Source: JACZUI01 sp041599115 (GTDB lineage Bacteria > Actinomycetota > Acidimicrobiia > Spongiisociales > ZC4RG35). From it: 30,928 nucleotides of DNA. Location of the stretch: contig JBFHXF010000014.1 of NCBI GenBank assembly GCA_041599115.1, positions 1 through 30,928 of the forward strand, read 5' to 3'. The notes beneath the pieces are model-generated. The model made no database searches. It worked only from the letters and a program-made list of their open reading frames with translations, and was not told where the DNA came from. The position numbers were made by a program, and so were the translations under genes. Below, one piece after another: positions 7,833 through 15,263 of this stretch (position 1 is the first letter of the stretch; each line of letters begins with the position of its first letter).

Positions 7833-9571
7833 CGGGCCGTCCCGATCCCATCACGCTGTCGGTCGTCTGGGGCGCCCTGCAGTCGATCGCGGTCGAGGTG
7901 GGCACGACCATCCATCGAACCGCATATTCCGCCCAGGCCAGGGAGGGTCAGGATTTCTCCGTGGCCATCTTCGACCGCAAGGGGAGGATGACAGCTCAGG
8001 GGCCATACAGCCCCGGCCACATGGGCGCCATGAATTTCGCGGTGCTCAACATGCTGGAGGCCTTTCCTGCCGATACCCTCTCGCCGGGCGACGTCATGCT
8101 CCTCAACGACCCGGCCCTGGGATCGGGACATCTCCCCGACTTCTTCGTCACCCAGCCTGCCTTTTCCGGCGATGATCTCATCGGGTTTGCCGTCAACATC
8201 GTGCACCACACCGATGTGGGCGGTTCCAGGCCGGGCAGCCAGGCGGTCGAGGGGGTTTTCGACTATCAGCAGGAAGGTCTGCTGATACCACCGACCAAGA
8301 TCGTGGAGGCCGGAGTCCCCAACGAGGGGGTGCTGGATCTTATCGCCGCCAACTCGCGCACTCCGGACAACATCCGGGGCGACCTGGCGGCGCAGCGGAA
8401 TGCCCTCCGGGTGGGCGAGCTCCGGCTCCAGGATCTGGTGGAGCGTCATGGGCTCGGCCTGTACGAGAGCTGCCTCGAGATGATCCTCGACCAGACCGAA
8501 TCCACGATGCGTCGTGCCATTGCCTCGATCCCCGACGGCCAGTATGAGTTCACCGACCACCTGGACGATTACGGGCCCGGGACCGACCCACTGGTTGTCC
8601 GGGTCTCAGTGGTCGTAGACGGGGACTCACTGTCCCTCGACTTCGCCGGATCGTCACCCCAGACCGAATCGGGCCTCAACGCATATCTCAACTACACCAA
8701 GTCATATAGCTACGCGGCGATCAAGTGTCTGACCGACCCCTACGGACCGATGAATGCCGGGGCGCTCCGCCCCATCGAGATATCGGCTCCGGAGGGCTCT
8801 TTTCTCAACCCGAGACGCCCTGCCGGGGGAGGCCCGCGAGCCATCATCTGCTACCGGGTGTTCGAGGTGATCCTGGGGGCACTGGCGCCGGCCCTTCCCG
8901 ACAAGGTGGCTGCCGCCAGCTCGCATTTCTCCAATCCGACCTGGGGTGGTGTCGATCCTTCCCAGGACAAGCGTTTTGTCGCCTATGAGCTGATCCTCGC
9001 CGGTACCGGGGCACGGGCCCTTCAAGACGGTTGCGAAGCCATGGCCTCGGCTTTCAACGCCTCGAACATACCGGTCGAGGCACAGGAGGCAGTCCAGCCG
9101 ATCATCGTGGAGCGATTCGAGCTCATCCCCGACAGTGGGGGACCGGGTCGTTACCGCGGCGGATGTGGGGTGCGTCGCGACATGAGAATCCTGGGAGACC
9201 GGGTCAAGTTCACCAATCTGTCGGAGCGGCAGAGATTCGCACCGTTCGGGCTGTTCGGCGGGGAGCCGGGAGCGTTGGGGGCGACCGTCATCAACCCCGG
9301 TGAGGACTCCGAGCGCACGGTGGGCGGAAAGGCATCTCTGGATCTCGAATACGGCGACGTCGTCAGTTTCCGGCTCTCCGGTGGAGGCGGTTACGGGGAT
9401 CCGCGAGAGAGGGACTCCGCCGCCGTTGTCCGCGACGTCGCCCTCGGGCTCGTCGGCATCGAAGCGGCCCGCGACCGCTATCACGTCGTCTTGCATGCCG
9501 ACGGGACCGTCGATGAGGAGGCCACCCGGGTGGCGCGCCGGCCTGACACCCCGGAGGTCAGCCCCGGTTAG
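7829..9571 (+). CDS. Hydantoinase/oxoprolinase B subunit (HyuB/ApcD-like)
   Basis: 580 aa, typical for the B partner. Features include DPITLSVVWGALQSIAVEVG at the N-terminus, the GDVMLLNDPALGSGHLPD segment (about residues 86-105), VNIVHHTDVGGSRPGS (about 131-146), and a late GGCGVRRDMRILGD and LSGGGGYGDPRER region that is standard near the C-terminus. The ATG lies in the ATGA overlap with the A gene, so the two are made together. With the A subunit it forms the ATP-dependent amide-opening or carboxylating enzyme. Its last 14 bases overlap the end of the convergent B12-subunit gene. Confidence 0.9.
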   Translation: MTGRPDPITLSVVWGALQSIAVEVGTTIHRTAYSAQAREGQDFSVAIFDRKGRMTAQGPYSPGHMGAMNFAVLNMLEAFPADTLSPGDVMLLNDPALGSGHLPDFFVTQPAFSGDDLIGFAVNIVHHTDVGGSRPGSQAVEGVFDYQQEGLLIPPTKIVEAGVPNEGVLDLIAANSRTPDNIRGDLAAQRNALRVGELRLQDLVERHGLGLYESCLEMILDQTESTMRRAIASIPDGQYEFTDHLDDYGPGTDPLVVRVSVVVDGDSLSLDFAGSSPQTESGLNAYLNYTKSYSYAAIKCLTDPYGPMNAGALRPIEISAPEGSFLNPRRPAGGGPRAIICYRVFEVILGALAPALPDKVAAASSHFSNPTWGGVDPSQDKRFVAYELILAGTGARALQDGCEAMASAFNASNIPVEAQEAVQPIIVERFELIPDSGGPGRYRGGCGVRRDMRILGDRVKFTNLSERQRFAPFGLFGGEPGALGATVINPGEDSERTVGGKASLDLEYGDVVSFRLSGGGGYGDPRERDSAAVVRDVALGLVGIEAARDRYHVVLHADGTVDEEATRVARRPDTPEVSPG

Positions 9572-9971
9572 CAACCTTCCGTTCGACGGCATGTCTGATG
9601 CCGTCGACGATGTCGCCGAGAGCCGAACCGGTGGGGAAGACCAGATAGCCGAGATCGCCGAGCCGGGGGTGGCTGTCTTCGGAGATTGTGCCGCCAACGA
9701 CCAGGACGATGTCGTCCAACCCGAGCTGAGCCAGCTCGTCACGGACTCGCCGGCAGTATTCCTCGTGGGCTCCCGACAACACCGAAAGGCCCACGACGTC
9801 GACGTCCTCGTCGGCGGCAATCCGGGCTATCGCCGCGACCTTCTGATGTCTCCCGGTGTAGATCACCTCCATACCGGCATCACGCAACGCCCGCACCACG
9901 ACCTTGGCTCCGCGGTCGTGCCCATCGAGACCGGGCTTGGCTATCAGGGCTCGAATCGGATGGTCGACCAT
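9558..9971 (-). CDS. B12-binding small subunit of an acyl-CoA mutase
   Basis: 137 aa, a free-standing cobalamin-binding domain. It has the DxHxxG motif as DGHDRG (residues 16-21) with His18 as lower axial cobalt ligand, followed by the expected GLSVLSGAH and VVGGTI loops. Length and motifs match the small or C-terminal domain of methylmalonyl-CoA-type mutases. The natural partner in the window is the catalytic chain at 2938-4560, which lacks this domain, though the two genes lie 5 kb apart on opposite strands. Start is the ATG at 9971-9969; no Shine-Dalgarno is visible. It diverges from the benzoyl-CoA reductase operon and converges on the hydantoinase B gene. Confidence 0.92.
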   Translation of the reverse strand: MVDHPIRALIAKPGLDGHDRGAKVVVRALRDAGMEVIYTGRHQKVAAIARIAADEDVDVVGLSVLSGAHEEYCRRVRDELAQLGLDDIVLVVGGTISEDSHPRLGDLGYLVFPTGSALGDIVDGIRHAVERKVANRG

Positions 9972-10023
9972 GGGTGCGATGTTAGGGGTGGCGACGACTC
10001 CCTATTTCCCCGCTGAGCCGTCT

Positions 10024-10050
10024 GATGCGTTCGCATCATGGAAAATGATG
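10024..10050. repeat. Two adjoining short inverted repeats upstream of the benzoyl-CoA reductase promoter
   Basis: GATGCG-TT-CGCATC (10024-10037) is followed by CATCAT-GGAAA-ATGATG (10034-10050); they share the CATC. They lie between the divergent B12-subunit and reductase genes, just upstream of the predicted promoter. They could be an additional operator or activator site, or chance. No U-run follows, so they are not a terminator for either strand. Confidence 0.25.
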
Positions 10051-10061
10051 TTGGTAATGGA

Positions 10062-10090
10062 TTGTCGGGTGGGACGGACTGCGATACCAT
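10062..10090 (+). promoter_or_regulatory. Predicted sigma-70-type promoter of the benzoyl-CoA reductase operon
   Basis: A -35 box TTGTCG (10062-10067) and a -10 box TACCAT (10085-10090) are separated by 17 bases, each matching consensus at four of six positions. Transcription would begin near 10097, inside the palindrome at 10091-10112 and about 22 bases before the first ATG. That arrangement suits direct repression by a TetR protein. Confidence 0.5.
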
Positions 10091-10112
10091 CCTGACTAAC
10101 CGGTCAGTCAGG
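10091..10112. promoter_or_regulatory. 22-bp near-perfect palindrome, probable TetR operator
   Basis: The left half CCTGACTAACC and the right half GGTCAGTCAGG are inverse complements at 10 of 11 positions. The site begins one base after the predicted -10 box and ends just before the start codon region of the first reductase gene. Length and symmetry are typical of TetR-family operators, and the operon itself carries a TetR gene (14221-14967). Autoregulation of the reductase operon by that protein is the simplest reading. I found no second good copy in the window. Confidence 0.7.
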
Positions 10113-10119
10113 ATTGAGG

Positions 10120-11283
10120 ATGGAAGAGGAACTAGGCCAGATCATCGAAGAATGCCGAATCGCCGTGGAAGATCCCGGGTATCCGGCAATTCACCAATGG
10201 TTGGAGGACAATCCGGACGGGAAGGTGCTCGGGCACTTCCAGGTCTACTTTCCCGAGGAGATCGCCCATGCCGCCGGGATGCTGACCCTCAAGATGATGG
10301 GTTTCGACAGCAGTGTCCAGATACGGGAAGCCGATGCCCACATAGCCGCTTTCGTCTGTTCGATCCTGCGCACCTCCCTCGAGCAGGGTCTCTCCGGGCG
10401 TCTCGACTTCCTCAACATGTACGTGACCACACCGATCTGTGATGCGGCGCGTCATATCAGCGGTGTGTGGACCCGCCGTTTTCCCGAAATGAGTTGTCAG
10501 ATCCTCTATCTGCCGCAAAACGCTGCGTCCCCTCATGCATCGACCTATCTGGTCGGCGAGTATCGGCGGATTGCGGGGATCATCGAGGAGATCACCGGCA
10601 CCGAGATCACCGACGAGGCGCTGCGCGCCAGCATCGAGCTGTTCAACGAGAACCGGCGTCTGCTCCGGGAGTTGTACCGGATACGCCGCGAGACGCCATG
10701 GCTGGTCGGTCTGACCGAGTCCTACCTCCTCATGGCGTCCGGTGGGGCAATGCCCCGGGAGAGACACAACGAGTTGCTGGGGCGGGCCGTGGAGATCATC
10801 CGGTCCCGCGATCGCCGCCCACAGGACAAGGTGAGGGTGGTTTTCGAGGGCGGATACTGCGAGCAACCCCCGATCGAGATGCTGTCGGTGCTCCAGGACG
10901 TTGCCTACGTTGTCGACGACGATTTCATGATCGGTCTCCGCTGGCTCACCGAGGATGTCGCCACTTCGGGTGATCCGATGGAGAACCTGGCTGTGGCCTA
11001 CCTCGAAGCCTCCAGCTACAGCCCGGTGCAGAGAGACCCGCGCAAGCCAAAGGAGGACATGCTCCTGAGAAGGATTCGCGAGTCCCATGCGGAGGCGGCA
11101 ATCGTGGCGGCCCCCAAGATGTGCGAACCGGGGCTCGAGGAGCAGGTCGCCTATGACGCCGCTCTGACCGAAGCGGGATTCCCCCACCTCGTCATGGAAT
11201 TCGAGGAGAAGACCGCGAACTTCGAACAGGCCCGTATGGAGTTCGAGACCTTCGCCGAATCGTTGTTGTTCGAGTTTGTCTAG
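10120..11283 (+). CDS. bzdN: ATP-dependent benzoyl-CoA reductase, BzdN/BcrC/BadD-like subunit
   Basis: 387 aa from the ATG at 10120 (a TTG at 10114 is possible but badly placed). It belongs to the 2-hydroxyacyl-CoA dehydratase/benzoyl-CoA reductase family. The NMYVTTPICDAARHISGVW segment, ILYLPQNAASPHAS and the late PKMCEPGLEEQ are characteristic of the smaller catalytic subunit of class I reductases. Together with the next gene it forms the module that binds benzoyl-CoA and an Fe-S cluster, where the ring is reduced by two electrons to cyclohexa-1,5-diene-1-carbonyl-CoA in the cytoplasm. It is first in the operon, directly behind the palindrome at 10091-10112. A 2-hydroxyglutaryl-CoA dehydratase is unlikely because there are two ATPase genes downstream and dch, had and oah close by. 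Confidence 0.9.
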   Translation: MEEELGQIIEECRIAVEDPGYPAIHQWLEDNPDGKVLGHFQVYFPEEIAHAAGMLTLKMMGFDSSVQIREADAHIAAFVCSILRTSLEQGLSGRLDFLNMYVTTPICDAARHISGVWTRRFPEMSCQILYLPQNAASPHASTYLVGEYRRIAGIIEEITGTEITDEALRASIELFNENRRLLRELYRIRRETPWLVGLTESYLLMASGGAMPRERHNELLGRAVEIIRSRDRRPQDKVRVVFEGGYCEQPPIEMLSVLQDVAYVVDDDFMIGLRWLTEDVATSGDPMENLAVAYLEASSYSPVQRDPRKPKEDMLLRRIRESHAEAAIVAAPKMCEPGLEEQVAYDAALTEAGFPHLVMEFEEKTANFEQARMEFETFAESLLFEFV

Positions 11284-11291
11284 GGAGAGAT

Positions 11292-12596
11292 ATGGAACCT
11301 CATAACGTCGCGATCAGACCCGCTCTGAGCAGGGCCGGCAACACCAGGGAGGCCAGCCGTGCATTGATGTCCGACTGGTGGACGCAGTTGGGAGAGGCCG
11401 ATGCGACGGCAGCGCCCGTGGCCAACACCTTTGTCATGGGATCGCTGGCCGAGGTTCTCAACGCTTTCGACATCCCCATGATGTTCCCCGAGATCGCCGC
11501 ATTGCAGACGGCGGTGAAGGGCAAGTCGATGGATTACCTACTCGCTGCGGAGGACATCGGCTATTCCCCCGACATCTGCGGTTACGTGAAGGTCGATATC
11601 GGTCTGCACAACACGGGTAGGGAACACCCGCTCGGCAAGTACCCCAAGCCCGCGATGGTGGTCTCGTCCAACATGTGCAACACCTACATCAAGTGGTCCG
11701 AGACCTGGGAGCGCCAGTACGGATGCCCCGTCTTCGTGTTGGACCTCCCCGGCTGGCGCGGCACGGGCTTTGAGTATTCCTCGACCAGCGAGACATTTCG
11801 CAATGACGTCAAATACGTCGAGGGCCAGATCCGGGATCTGATCGATCTGGCCAGTCAGGTCTCGGGCAAGAAGTTCGACATCGACAAACTTCGCGAGATC
11901 CTGGGGAGGGTCAACCGGATGTCCGAGCTCTATCAGGCGATCCTCGCCATGAACAAGAACCGGCCGGCTCCATTCAACGCCCTCACCGAGGGGATCAACT
12001 ACATGGGTATCGCCAACATCCTTCGCGGCCAACCCGAGGGAGTGGAGTTCATGGAGACTGCGCTTGCTGAGCTCGAGGAGCGGGTGGCGCATGGGGTAGG
12101 AGCCGTTCCCGATGAGCGTTTCCGCCTTCTTCTGGTGGGCACTGCCTGTTACACCAACTTCCGCGAATTCGTCGGGATGTTCGAGCGCTGGAAGGGCGTG
12201 TTCGTTGCCAGCGAGTACATGTCTTTCGCCGGTGGAGGCATCGATCGGGGGGTTCGTTACGACCTCGATCGGCCCATCGAAAGCCTGGCGGAACAGATCC
12301 TCATCACTGCCCAACCCAGTATGAGCGGGATCTTCTTCTCCCACGAATGGCAGGCCAGAATGGCCGAGGAGTACGACATCGATGGCATCTGCTATCACGG
12401 GGTGAAGTCATGTCGAACCACCGCGGCAGGGCTTCCCGACGCACGTGAGTGGCTGCTCAACAATGCCAACGTCCCCGGGTTGTTCATCCAATCCGATCTC
12501 GTCGATTCACGTCTGTGGGCCGAGGCTCAGATGAGAAACCGGATCGACGCCTTTTTCGAGAGTCTGCAGAGCAGACGTGTCCAGGCAGGAGTGTGA
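11292..12596 (+). CDS. bzdO: ATP-dependent benzoyl-CoA reductase, BzdO/BcrB/BadE-like subunit
   Basis: 434 aa, matching the usual 430-450 aa of this subunit. The ATG at 11292 has GGGAGAG immediately upstream and lies eight bases after the previous stop. Recognisable stretches are FDIPMMFPEIAALQTAVKGK, the VSSNMCNTYIKWSETWERQYGCPVFVLDLPGWRG region, VGTACYTNFREFVGMFE and YDIDGICYHGVKSCRTTAAG. The Cys residues in NMCN, GTACY and KSCRT are candidate cluster ligands by comparison with BcrB and the dehydratase family. It pairs with the preceding subunit to make the substrate-reducing half of the enzyme. The order of the four genes is that of bzdNOPQ in Azoarcus. Confidence 0.91.
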   Translation: MEPHNVAIRPALSRAGNTREASRALMSDWWTQLGEADATAAPVANTFVMGSLAEVLNAFDIPMMFPEIAALQTAVKGKSMDYLLAAEDIGYSPDICGYVKVDIGLHNTGREHPLGKYPKPAMVVSSNMCNTYIKWSETWERQYGCPVFVLDLPGWRGTGFEYSSTSETFRNDVKYVEGQIRDLIDLASQVSGKKFDIDKLREILGRVNRMSELYQAILAMNKNRPAPFNALTEGINYMGIANILRGQPEGVEFMETALAELEERVAHGVGAVPDERFRLLLVGTACYTNFREFVGMFERWKGVFVASEYMSFAGGGIDRGVRYDLDRPIESLAEQILITAQPSMSGIFFSHEWQARMAEEYDIDGICYHGVKSCRTTAAGLPDAREWLLNNANVPGLFIQSDLVDSRLWAEAQMRNRIDAFFESLQSRRVQAGV

Positions 12597-12600
12597 GCCC

Positions 12601-13410
12601 ATGTTGGTAGCAGGTGTAGACGTTGGTTCGACCCAGACAAAGGCAGTGGTGATGACGGGTGACCACGAGATCCTCGGGCGCGGCCTGTGCCCGACGGGCG
12701 CCCAATTGGCTGAGGCCGGCCACACCGCGTTCAGTCTCGCCCTCGGGGAGACCTCGTTCAGCGAACCCGACGTTGCATTCGTGGTCGGCACCGGATACGG
12801 GAGATTCAACATCTCTTTCGGTGACGCTCAGGTGACCGAGATCTCATGCCACGCCCGTGGGGCGGTTCATCTCTTTCCCAACACGAGGAGTGTGCTTGAC
12901 ATCGGTGGCCAGGACACCAAGGCCATCAAGGTGACAAGTGACGGCCAAGTGATCGACTTCAACATGAATGACAAATGCGCGGCAGGGACCGGGCGTTTCC
13001 TCGGCGCCGCATCCGACGCGCTGGAGATCCCCCTGGGAGAACTTGGCCCTCTGGCGATGACAGCCAAGAACCCGGTGCAGATGACCACCACATGCACGGT
13101 GTTTGCCGAGTCGGAGATCCTGGGCTGGCTGGCAAAGGGCAGACGTGTCGAAGACGTGGTCATGGGAGTTCATCACTCGATTGCCACCCGCAGCGTGGCC
13201 TTGCTCCGTCGGGCCGGCATCGAGCCTGAGGTCACTTTCACCGGCGGGGTCACCCGGAATAGCGCCATGGTCGAGATGGTCTCCCAGTTTGTCGGTTCGC
13301 CGGTCAACACCAACGAGGAGTCGCACTATTGCGGCGCAATAGGCGCCGCCCTCTACGCCCTCGATCAGGTCCTGACCGGGGCTTCTGCCGAGAGAGGAAT
13401 GCCGATATGA
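12601..13410 (+). CDS. bzdP: ATP-dependent benzoyl-CoA reductase, BzdP-like ATPase/activator subunit
   Basis: 269 aa from the ATG at 12601, with GGAG nine bases upstream. ASKHA-fold ATPase of the BcrAD/BadFG family. The phosphate loop GVDVGSTQTKAVVM is at residues 5-18, VLDIGGQDTKAIKV at 98-111. The two Cys that bridge one [4Fe-4S] cluster between paired ATPase subunits are Cys126 (NDKCAAGTGRFL) and Cys165 (TTTCTVFAESEI). It couples ATP hydrolysis to electron transfer from ferredoxin to the ring-reducing module. Its short length, equal to the next subunit, fits the Azoarcus BzdPQ type rather than Thauera, where BcrA is much longer. Assignment as P rather than Q rests on gene order. Confidence 0.9.
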   Translation: MLVAGVDVGSTQTKAVVMTGDHEILGRGLCPTGAQLAEAGHTAFSLALGETSFSEPDVAFVVGTGYGRFNISFGDAQVTEISCHARGAVHLFPNTRSVLDIGGQDTKAIKVTSDGQVIDFNMNDKCAAGTGRFLGAASDALEIPLGELGPLAMTAKNPVQMTTTCTVFAESEILGWLAKGRRVEDVVMGVHHSIATRSVALLRRAGIEPEVTFTGGVTRNSAMVEMVSQFVGSPVNTNEESHYCGAIGAALYALDQVLTGASAERGMPI

Positions 13411-14216
13411 GTCTGACTGCAGGCATCGATCTTGGGTCCAGCTACACCAAGGCCGTCATCGTCGACGAGGAGGGCACGATCGAATCGACCTTCATGCGTC
13501 GCACCGGGTTCCACTTCGCCCAGGCTGCGGAAGAAAGCCTCCAGGCTGCCCTGGATCAGACGGACCTCGTGAGAGACGACATTGGCTACGTGGCGACCAC
13601 AGGTTTTGGCCGCTACGCCGCCGAGGTCTCCGATCTCGCCATCACCGAGCTGACCTGTCACGCCTACGCCACCCACCGCTGGCTGCCGGAGGCACGTACA
13701 GTGCTCGACGCCGGCGGACAGACGGTCAAGGCTCTCCGCATCGACGATGTGGGGCGTGTGACCGCGTTCCGGCTCAATGACAAATGCGCCGCCGGTGCCG
13801 GGGCGTTCCTTCAGAAGACCGTGGAGTACCTGGGCTATGACATCACGGACATCGCCCGGCTGTCGGAGGCGGCCACCGACCCGGTCACGGTCTCCAGTGT
13901 TTGCACCGTCTTCGCCGAGTCCGAGATCATCAACCATCTTGCCGACAAACGAAGCATCGAGGACGTCTGTGCCGGTGCGGTGATTGCCCTCACAGGACGG
14001 GCGGCCCAGCTGGTGAAGCGGGTCAAGGCGGAGCCGCCCTTCGGGCTCACCGGCGGCCTGGCTTCGGTCAAACTGCTGACCGACAAGCTCGGGGAGATCC
14101 TCGGATCACCCTTTGCCGTTCCACCCGACGGTCTGGGCGCCTACGCCGGCGCCTACGGGGCAGCGCTTCTGGCGCATCAGCGGCTGCGCAAGAGAAGCGA
14201 ACTGATCAGCGCTTGA
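13407..14216 (+). CDS. bzdQ: ATP-dependent benzoyl-CoA reductase, BzdQ-like ATPase/activator subunit
   Basis: 269 aa; the ATG at 13407 overlaps the previous stop (ATGA). Same fold as its neighbour: GIDLGSSYTKAVIV (residues 6-19), Cys127 in NDKCAAGAGAFLQK and Cys166 in SSVCTVFAESEI as cluster ligands. The loop that reads DIGGQDTK in the first ATPase reads DAGGQTVK here, so the Asp of GGQD is Thr. The two chains are therefore not equivalent, as expected for a heterodimeric activator whose members have different roles. It completes the four-subunit reductase. The gene for the TetR regulator follows four bases after the stop. Confidence 0.9.
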   Translation: MSLTAGIDLGSSYTKAVIVDEEGTIESTFMRRTGFHFAQAAEESLQAALDQTDLVRDDIGYVATTGFGRYAAEVSDLAITELTCHAYATHRWLPEARTVLDAGGQTVKALRIDDVGRVTAFRLNDKCAAGAGAFLQKTVEYLGYDITDIARLSEAATDPVTVSSVCTVFAESEIINHLADKRSIEDVCAGAVIALTGRAAQLVKRVKAEPPFGLTGGLASVKLLTDKLGEILGSPFAVPPDGLGAYAGAYGAALLAHQRLRKRSELISA

Positions 14217-14220
14217 TCCC

Positions 14221-14967
14221 ATGACGATCACCGACACACTCGCCGCTACTCTCGATAAGCCCGATGGGCGGCCATTCGAGGAGACGTATTTGTCGACCGC
14301 AGCTGACGACGACCCGCTTGCCCAGGATTTGACCCCGAAGAAGATTCATCTCATCCGGACCACCTATCAGGCCGTCAGCGAGAAGGGCTCACATCGGGTC
14401 TCACTTCAGGAGATCGCCGACCGGGCCGGAGTGAGCAAGGGGATAATCCTCTATCACTTCACCACTAAGAACCAACTGCTGCTGCACACCATGGAGTGGG
14501 TTCTGCAGCGGAATTCGGAACGGATCCGAAACGCCATAGCTACCGAAGCGACACCGAGACGCCAGGTGCTGGTCATGATCAAGACGATTTTTCGTGATCC
14601 CGATGCCAACCGGCGTTTCTACCTCACCTATCTCGATTTCCTCGATCATGCGGCCCGGGTGGACGAGTTCAGCAAACTCCATGCAACGTTTCAGTCGATC
14701 GTCAATGGGCTCTACGCCGAGGTGATCCGAAGCGGGGTGGCCGAGGGTGTCTTCGAGGTGGACGATGTCGACGAGGCCGCCTATACGGTGCGGGCCATAG
14801 TCGATGGCCTGTTTCTCCAGTGGCTCCAGGAGAGAGATTGGAAGGGCCGTCACTCCTGGTACCGGGAGATCTGCGAGGGAGCGGTCCTCACTTATCTCAG
14901 AGCGTCGCCCGCTGAATCGTCCTGGGAAGACGAGAGCCGGATTGCCCCCACGAAGGCACTGTCATGA
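14221..14967 (+). CDS. TetR/AcrR-family transcriptional regulator, probable repressor of the benzoyl-CoA reductase operon
   Basis: 248 aa. A non-conserved N-terminal stretch of about 38 residues precedes the DNA-binding domain. The helix-turn-helix is at about residues 60-84 (VSLQEIADRAGVSKGIILYHF, then TTKNQL), typical of TetR. The C-terminal ligand and dimer domain resembles the BetI-like class, with LTYLDFLDHAARVDEF and DEAAYTVRAIVDGLFLQWL. It is the fifth gene of the operon and probably binds the 22-bp palindrome at 10091-10112. A CoA-ester or aromatic acid inducer is likely but unproven. Known regulators of this pathway elsewhere are of other families (BzdR, an XRE-type protein; BadR, a MarR protein), so a TetR here is unusual. 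Confidence 0.9.
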   Translation: MTITDTLAATLDKPDGRPFEETYLSTAADDDPLAQDLTPKKIHLIRTTYQAVSEKGSHRVSLQEIADRAGVSKGIILYHFTTKNQLLLHTMEWVLQRNSERIRNAIATEATPRRQVLVMIKTIFRDPDANRRFYLTYLDFLDHAARVDEFSKLHATFQSIVNGLYAEVIRSGVAEGVFEVDDVDEAAYTVRAIVDGLFLQWLQERDWKGRHSWYREICEGAVLTYLRASPAESSWEDESRIAPTKALS

Positions 14968-15263
14968 GTCACCTGGACGGCCCGGACCCGATTCCTTGCT
15001 CTGATGGGATCGCGATCCTCAAGGCACTCGATCTCGCCAACGAGGGTTGGCAACAGCGAACCGTGGCCGACCCCAACCGCATCAACGAGATGGAGAGGCT
15101 CTACTCCGAGCTTGGATATGAGACCTTCACCACCGGTCTCGATCCGGCGACCTTCGGTGAGGCGTGCACCAGTTGTGCCATCACGGCCTGCGCCACCTAT
15201 GTCGCCCTGTTCACCCGGCAAAAGCCGGTCGCCGACCTCCAGGCCGGAGCCCCCAACGCCTGA
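14964..15263 (+). CDS. Small cysteine-motif protein of unknown function, last gene of the benzoyl-CoA reductase operon
   Basis: 99 aa, not recognised. The ATG overlaps the TetR stop by four bases, so it is clearly translated with the operon. The only notable motif is a C-terminal ACTSCAITACATYVALFTR (about residues 68-86), a Cys-x2-Cys-x4-Cys followed by a hydrophobic strand and a basic end. An extra Cys is at residue 12. This could bind a metal or Fe-S cluster, or be redox-active. There is no signal peptide or membrane helix. The middle (ERLYSELGYETFTTGLDP) looks like a small folded domain. It ends exactly where the convergent hydratase gene ends. A role in maturing, protecting or sensing the oxygen-sensitive reductase is possible but only inferred from position. 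Confidence 0.75.
   Translation: MSHLDGPDPIPCSDGIAILKALDLANEGWQQRTVADPNRINEMERLYSELGYETFTTGLDPATFGEACTSCAITACATYVALFTRQKPVADLQAGAPNA

Noticed and set aside
10120..14216. 2-hydroxyglutaryl-CoA or similar dehydratase with activator
   Set aside because: Those systems have one activator ATPase gene; here there are two different ATPase subunits plus dch, had, oah and hcr genes next door, which fit benzoyl-CoA reductase.
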